This document shows, piece after piece, positions 7,232-10,781 of a DNA stretch of 10,781 bases. Source of the DNA: M55B120 sp965549355 (GTDB lineage Bacteria > Actinomycetota > Humimicrobiia > Humimicrobiales > Humimicrobiaceae). The DNA is taken from the NCBI GenBank assembly GCA_965549355.1, contig CBEVGD010000065.1:1-10781 (forward strand), read 5' to 3'. Numbering within the stretch: the first letter of the stretch is position 1; each line of letters opens with the position of its first letter. Below the pieces are notes generated by a model. It searched no databases. It worked only from the letters and a program-made list of their open reading frames with translations, and was not told the origin of the DNA. The position numbers and the translations under genes were made by a program.

Positions 7232-7258
7232 ATTATATAAAATTTTTTTAAATATCAA
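7232..7258 (-). promoter_or_regulatory. Candidate promoter of the PBP gene
   Basis: Read on the - strand, TTGATA (7258-7253), 15 nt and TATAAT (7237-7232) precede the PBP start by about 40 nt. The -10 is perfect, but the spacer is shorter than the usual 17. A second TATAAT on this strand (7216-7211) lacks a -35. The stretch is very AT-rich, so this is moderate to weak. Confidence 0.4.
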
Positions 7259-7338
7259 TAATCAGGTAAATAATGTATTATCATAAGCAAGACTGCCATA
7301 TTAAAAAATCTTCATAGATAGTACAGAGCCCGTTAAAA

Positions 7339-7368
7339 TAGACATAGCGAGCAGGCCTGTGTTAATAT
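7339..7368 (+). promoter_or_regulatory. Candidate promoter of tyrS
   Basis: TAGACA (7339-7344), an 18-nt spacer and TAATAT (7363-7368) give a plausible promoter with a leader of about 35 nt before the chosen tyrS start. The spacer includes the 8-bp palindrome CAGGCCTG (7352-7359). The 216-nt divergent gap has no T-box specifier or antiterminator signature. Confidence 0.35.
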
Positions 7369-7409
7369 TTACTTTAATTTTAATAAGAAGAGACTTTAGA
7401 GGGATGGGC

Positions 7410-8642
7410 ATGGAAAAGGATTTAAAGAGACAGCTTGAGATGATCGAGCTGGGAACGGAAGATATATTAGTACGCGAAGAATTGGAAAAAGCTGTAAAAG
7501 TATCCATAGAAAAGAATGTTCCTCTCAAGGTCAAGCTCGGGCTGGATCCTACTGCTCCTGATATCCATCTCGGACATACCGTTGTCCTGAATAAGCTCAG
7601 GACCTTTCAGGATCTTGGCCATAAGGTAATACTGATAATAGGAGATTATACCGCCAGGATAGGCGATCCTTCCGGAAGATCTTCGCTGAGGCCAAAACTA
7701 TCAGCTGAAGTAATAGATAAAAATGCAGAGAGCTATATGGAACAGGCTTTTAAAATACTGGAACATGATAAGACGAAGATTGTTAAAAATTCCAAATGGC
7801 TGCAGCCGCTTAAGTTTGAAGATATACTCAGCCTGACATCCCGCTTTACTGTAGCAAGAATGCTGGAAAGAGATGACTTCAAAAAAAGATTTAAGGGAAA
7901 TGTTTCCATTGCCATAATGGAATTACTCTATCCTATTATGCAGGCCTATGATTCAGTTGCAATCAAAGCAGATATTGAGCTCGGCGGAACGGATCAGAGA
8001 TTTAACCTGCTTACGGGAAGGGAGCTGCAAAAAGCTCTTGGCCAGAAACCGCAGGTCGCAATCACTATGCCTATTCTTGTCGGCACAGATGGAATGGACA
8101 AGATGAGTAAGAGCCTTGGCAACTATATAGGAGTAGACGAGAAACCGGCTGAGATCTTTGGAAAAATAATGTCTATCCCGGATAATATTATGATCGATTA
8201 TTTTAAGCTGCTTACGAGGCTGGACGCAGCCGAGATAAGCAGTATTGAAAATGATATAAAAAATGAAAAGCTTAATCCATCACTGGCAAAGAGACGGCTA
8301 TCAAAGATCATAATAGAATATCTTCACAGCAGAGACGCTGCGGAAGAAGCTGAAAAGGGTTTTGACCTGGTCTTTAAAAGAAAAGAAATACCGGAAGATA
8401 TTGAAGAATTCATAATCAAAAAAGAAGCAATCGAGAAAGACACGGTCTGGATCATAAAGATTCTCGTTGATTCAGGGATGACAAAATCAAATGGCGAAGC
8501 AAGAAGACTGATCGCGCAGGGCGCAATAAAATTCGATGGGCAAAAAATAACAGACGATAGCATGGAAATACAGGTGGAAGGGCTCAATGAAAAAATATTG
8601 CAAAAAGGTAAAAGACATTTCAGAAAAATAATAATCAACTGA
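7410..8642 (+). CDS. tyrS: Tyrosyl-tRNA synthetase
   Basis: Charges tRNA-Tyr with tyrosine in the cytoplasm. A class I synthetase of 410 aa with the HIGH-type motif HLGH (53-56) within DPTAPDIHLGHT, the Tyr-site stretch QAYDSV...ADIELGGTDQ (178-196), KMSKS (231-235), and a C-terminal S4 RNA-binding domain (about 345-405, including GEARRLIAQGAIKFDG). The DPTAPDIHLGH form and overall length fit the TyrZ-type branch. I start at the ATG at 7410 because AGAGGG (7398-7403) sits 6 nt before it and the protein then begins MEKDLKRQLEMI. The longer open frame from 7359 would add a poor hydrophobic extension, and an ATG at 7404 would abut the ribosome-binding site. It is transcribed away from the PBP gene. 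No T-box is seen, so control by tRNA is unlikely here. Confidence 0.96.
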   Translation: MEKDLKRQLEMIELGTEDILVREELEKAVKVSIEKNVPLKVKLGLDPTAPDIHLGHTVVLNKLRTFQDLGHKVILIIGDYTARIGDPSGRSSLRPKLSAEVIDKNAESYMEQAFKILEHDKTKIVKNSKWLQPLKFEDILSLTSRFTVARMLERDDFKKRFKGNVSIAIMELLYPIMQAYDSVAIKADIELGGTDQRFNLLTGRELQKALGQKPQVAITMPILVGTDGMDKMSKSLGNYIGVDEKPAEIFGKIMSIPDNIMIDYFKLLTRLDAAEISSIENDIKNEKLNPSLAKRRLSKIIIEYLHSRDAAEEAEKGFDLVFKRKEIPEDIEEFIIKKEAIEKDTVWIIKILVDSGMTKSNGEARRLIAQGAIKFDGQKITDDSMEIQVEGLNEKILQKGKRHFRKIIIN

Positions 8643-8668
8643 TTGTATTAGAATAAATCATATGAAGT

Positions 8669-8697
8669 TTGGAATATGACTTCTAAAAGTATATTAT
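8669..8697 (+). promoter_or_regulatory. Promoter placing transcription start at the DUF134 ATG
   Basis: TTGGAA (8669-8674), a 17-nt spacer and TATTAT (8692-8697) form a reasonable promoter. Its -10 box ends 6 nt before the ATG at 8704, so the transcript would begin at or next to the A of the start codon. No Shine-Dalgarno is present, which agrees with a leaderless mRNA. Confidence 0.5.
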
Positions 8698-8703
8698 TAG
8701 ATA

Positions 8704-9171
8704 ATGGCAAAACCGCGTAAAAAAAGAAATGTGCTCTATCCGCCGTGGATGTATTATTTTAAGCCACACGGCCACAGGCCCTTTGAACCGGGTTCTGAGG
8801 TTATCCTGACCATTGATGAATATGAGTCCATAAGACTTGCTGACCATGAAAACCTGAAGCAGGAAGAAGCCGCAAAAAAGATGAATATATCGAGGCCGAC
8901 CTTTACGCGGCTCGTAGATGGGGCAAGAAAAAAAATAGCAGATGCAATGGTAAACGGAAAAGTCATAAAGATAGAAGGCGGAAGCTTCGTTTTTCTCAGG
9001 AATAGGCTGCGCTGCATGTCATGTGGAAATATATGGGACACAGGAGAAAAAATAGTGGGCGAACAGCCCTGTCCCGAATGCAGGAGTCAAAATATTGTGG
9101 ATATAGGAAGGCGGCTTGGAAGAGGAATGACCCGCCGACGCGGAGGGCCGGGCAGAAATACCGGCAGGTAA
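8704..9171 (+). CDS. DUF134/UPF0251-family helix-turn-helix protein with C-terminal zinc ribbon
   Basis: A 155-aa protein whose first 100 residues match the DUF134/UPF0251 family: MAKPRKKRN start, PPWMYYFKPHG, the DEYESIRLADHE segment and a helix-turn-helix at about 52-77 (QEEAAKKMNISRPTFTRLV). It is therefore probably a DNA-binding regulator. After it comes a CMSC...CPEC zinc ribbon (Cys 104, 107, 123, 126) and a basic Gly/Arg tail (136-155). The ATG is fixed by an in-frame TAG just upstream (8698-8700) and by the family start. No Shine-Dalgarno precedes it. It ends 4 nt before hypA, whose ribosome-binding site GGCAGG overlaps its last codons, so the two form an operon. The regulatory target is unknown; a metal-related role is inferred from the hypA link and the zinc ribbon. 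Confidence 0.88.
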   Translation: MAKPRKKRNVLYPPWMYYFKPHGHRPFEPGSEVILTIDEYESIRLADHENLKQEEAAKKMNISRPTFTRLVDGARKKIADAMVNGKVIKIEGGSFVFLRNRLRCMSCGNIWDTGEKIVGEQPCPECRSQNIVDIGRRLGRGMTRRRGGPGRNTGR

Positions 9172-9175
9172 TGTA

Positions 9176-9517
9176 ATGCATGAGTATTCGATCACAACAT
9201 CAATAATAGACATTATTATTGATGTTAGTAAAAAAAATAATTTAAAGAAAATAAAGAAAGTGAATTTCGAATTAAGTCCTTTTGCAAACATAGAGCCAGA
9301 ATCGATCAAATTCTATTATGATTTTCTGACAGGGGATAATAATGTGTTAAAGGATGCGCAGCTGTTGTTCAATGTCATAAAACCAGAAATTGAATGTAAA
9401 AATTGCAGGAATCTATTTAAAAAAGATGGATTCATTACGGTATGTCCTGCATGCGGCAGCAGCAAATTAAAGGCTTCAGATGCAGACGATATAAAGATCA
9501 TATCAGTGGAAACCTGA
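9176..9517 (+). CDS. hypA: Hydrogenase maturation nickel metallochaperone HypA
   Basis: A small protein (113 aa) that delivers nickel, with HypB, to [NiFe]-hydrogenase precursors and in some bacteria to urease. It begins MHEYS, where the N-terminus and His2 form the known nickel site. It has the family core FELSPFANIEPESIKFYYDF (31-50) and a zinc ribbon with Cys 74, 77, 90 and 93 (CKNC...CPAC). Length is typical. The start 4 nt after the DUF134 stop, with GGCAGG at 9163-9168, indicates co-transcription. No hydrogenase, hypB or other hyp gene lies in the window, so hypA stands apart from the usual cluster unless it continues elsewhere. The downstream gene has its own promoter and is not clearly linked. 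Confidence 0.9.
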   Translation: MHEYSITTSIIDIIIDVSKKNNLKKIKKVNFELSPFANIEPESIKFYYDFLTGDNNVLKDAQLLFNVIKPEIECKNCRNLFKKDGFITVCPACGSSKLKASDADDIKIISVET

Positions 9518-9560
9518 TATTTGTAATACTCTCATGTAGGGAATACCGATATTGTAATAA

Positions 9561-9587
9561 GCAATAACAAACAAAAACATGCAATAA
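9561..9587 (+). repeat. GCAATAA direct repeats, 20 bp apart, upstream of the dehydrogenase
   Basis: GCAATAA occurs at 9561-9567 and 9581-9587, with a 20-bp centre-to-centre distance, close to two helical turns. The pair lies directly upstream of a TATAAT box. Same-face spacing suits a regulator binding site, but the repeats are only 7 bp in AT-rich DNA, so chance is quite possible. Confidence 0.3.
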
Positions 9588-9601
9588 GTAACATAATATA
9601 T

Positions 9602-9607
9602 TATAAT
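9602..9607 (+). promoter_or_regulatory. Candidate -10 box of the dehydrogenase gene
   Basis: A consensus TATAAT lies 49 nt before the start codon. It overlaps a 12-bp palindrome, ATAATATATTAT (9593-9604). No good -35 is found at 16-18 nt, so an activator-dependent promoter is one reading. The strong AAGGAGG ribosome-binding site at 9644-9650 follows. Confidence 0.4.
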
Positions 9608-9656
9608 ATGGATGCTTTACTATAAATAATTTTAGGCTGTGTGAAGGAGGAATTAG

Positions 9657-10781
9657 ATGAACGAGAAGATAATAAGAAAAAAAAGCGTATGGGATATGAC
9701 TCTTGAACGACTGGATCAGTCAATGAGTCTTCTAAATCTTTCAGATGGTCTAAAAAAATATTTAAGGGAGCCAAGAAAGACCCTTGAAGTTGCAGTGACC
9801 GTTAAAATGGATAATGGAGACATAGATATTTTTAAAGGATTCAGGATCCAGCATAATACAAATAGAGGGCCGGCAAAAGGCGGTATCAGATATCATCAGG
9901 ATGCGGACCTGGATGAAATAAAGGCTCTGGCCATGCTTATGACATGGAAATGCGCCGTAGTCGGGATACCTTTTGGCGGAGCAAAAGGAGGGATCAAGGT
10001 CGATCCGACAAAACTTTCTTTAAGAGAGCTTGAAAATATGACCCGGAGATATACATTTGAGATAATTAATATTATAGGTCCTGAAAAGGATATCCCTGCA
10101 CCGGACGTAGGTACCAATGCCCAGATAATGGCATGGATAATGGATACATATTCAATCGACAAAGGCCATGCTGTGCCCGGCGTAGTAACGGGAAAGCCTA
10201 TCGAAATTGGCGGTTCCAAAGGTAGAGAAGGTGCAACAGGCAGGGGATGCGTGTATACCATACTTTCCACATTAAAAGTAAATGGCATAGACAGTACAGA
10301 TCTGGATGTAGCGATACAGGGCTTTGGGAATGTAGGTTCCAATGCAGCCAAAATACTGTATGATCTCGGATTCAGAATAGTTGCGATAAGTGACGTCAGT
10401 GGAGGTATTTACAATAAGAAAGGAATCAATCCCTATGAGCTTTGTGAATATGTGAATAAAAGTGGAAAAGTAAAGGGTTATAAGGAATCAGAAGATATGC
10501 CGGGAGATGAACTGCTTGGCACAAAATGTGATATCTTGATACCTGCTGCACTTGAGAATCAGATAAAGAGGTCCAATGCCGACAGCATAAAGGCAAGATT
10601 TATTGCCGAGGCGGCAAATGCTCCTGTCACTCCAAATGCTGACGAGATCCTCAATAGCAAAGGAATTTTCCTTATACCCGATATCCTGTGTAATGCCGGA
10701 GGCGTGACAGTATCATACTTTGAGTGGGTCCAGGGCAACTTATCATACTTCTGGTCCGAACGGGAAGTAAAATTGAAATTA
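9657..10781 (+). CDS. gdhA: Glu/Leu/Phe/Val dehydrogenase (glutamate dehydrogenase type), 3' end cut by window
   Basis: Catalyses reversible oxidative deamination of an amino acid, most likely glutamate, to the 2-oxo acid and ammonia with NAD(P). The 375 codons visible are open to the window edge; family members run to about 410-430 aa, so only the last part is missing. N-terminal catalytic domain: RGPAKGGIRYH (70-80), PFGGAKGGI (105-113) with catalytic K110, and PAPDVGTN (148-154) with the acid/base D150. The dinucleotide-binding Rossmann domain starts near 215 with AIQGFGNVGSNAA (219-231). Later blocks are EAANAPVTP and IPDILCNAGGVTVSYFEWVQ. The ATG has a strong AAGGAGG 6 nt upstream. Substrate choice between glutamate and branched-chain amino acids cannot be settled by eye, but the motifs favour glutamate. 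The upstream gap of 139 nt suggests its own promoter. Confidence 0.95.
   Translation, partial: MNEKIIRKKSVWDMTLERLDQSMSLLNLSDGLKKYLREPRKTLEVAVTVKMDNGDIDIFKGFRIQHNTNRGPAKGGIRYHQDADLDEIKALAMLMTWKCAVVGIPFGGAKGGIKVDPTKLSLRELENMTRRYTFEIINIIGPEKDIPAPDVGTNAQIMAWIMDTYSIDKGHAVPGVVTGKPIEIGGSKGREGATGRGCVYTILSTLKVNGIDSTDLDVAIQGFGNVGSNAAKILYDLGFRIVAISDVSGGIYNKKGINPYELCEYVNKSGKVKGYKESEDMPGDELLGTKCDILIPAALENQIKRSNADSIKARFIAEAANAPVTPNADEILNSKGIFLIPDILCNAGGVTVSYFEWVQGNLSYFWSEREVKLKL

Noticed and set aside
7359..7409. N-terminal extension of tyrosyl-tRNA synthetase (start at 7359)
   Set aside because: It adds a hydrophobic stretch not seen in the family, overlaps the likely -10 box, and the ATG at 7410 has a properly spaced ribosome-binding site.
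7194..7409. T-box leader before tyrS
   Set aside because: The gap is short and shows no T-box consensus or terminator/antiterminator pair.
9896..10351. 151-codon open frame on the - strand
   Set aside because: It lies wholly inside the dehydrogenase gene, whose motifs are certain; the antisense frame has no recognisable protein pattern.

Overview
The window is bacterial chromosome from a low-to-moderate GC organism. It uses AGA/AGG for Arg and ATA for Ile heavily. A class A penicillin-binding protein with four C-terminal PASTA repeats points to a Gram-positive-type lineage (Firmicutes, Actinobacteria or an uncultured relative). HypA and an amino-acid dehydrogenase suit an anaerobic or fermentative life, but the lineage cannot be fixed from this window.

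Layout: (1) 83-1516, + strand, an MBL-fold/beta-CASP ribonuclease-type protein. (2) 1517-4346, an accessory islet between two housekeeping genes. It holds an AT-rich glycosyltransferase gene on the - strand (1821-3071), two same-orientation fragments resembling the 3' end of tRNA-Asn on either side of that gene (1776-1799 and 3174-3190), a stretch of decayed-looking DNA, and a complete type II toxin-antitoxin operon (3655-4232) with palindromic operator candidates. (3) 4347-7193, - strand, a bifunctional PBP1A-like peptidoglycan synthase. (4) 7410-8642, + strand, tyrosyl-tRNA synthetase, divergent from the PBP. (5) 8704-9517, a two-gene unit of a DUF134/UPF0251 DNA-binding-type protein with an added zinc ribbon, followed 4 nt later by hypA, a nickel metallochaperone. 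(6) 9657 to the window end, a Glu/Leu/Phe/Val dehydrogenase (glutamate dehydrogenase type), cut by the edge at 375 codons.

The housekeeping parts look ordinary. The points worth following are the paired tRNA-Asn 3'-end fragments that bracket the glycosyltransferase gene, which suggest past site-specific integration; the two palindromes in front of the toxin-antitoxin genes; an apparently leaderless DUF134 mRNA; and the DUF134-hypA pairing, in which both proteins carry a CxxC...CxxC zinc ribbon. I found no CRISPR array, insertion sequence, intact tRNA or rRNA, recombinase gene or clearly new multi-gene system.
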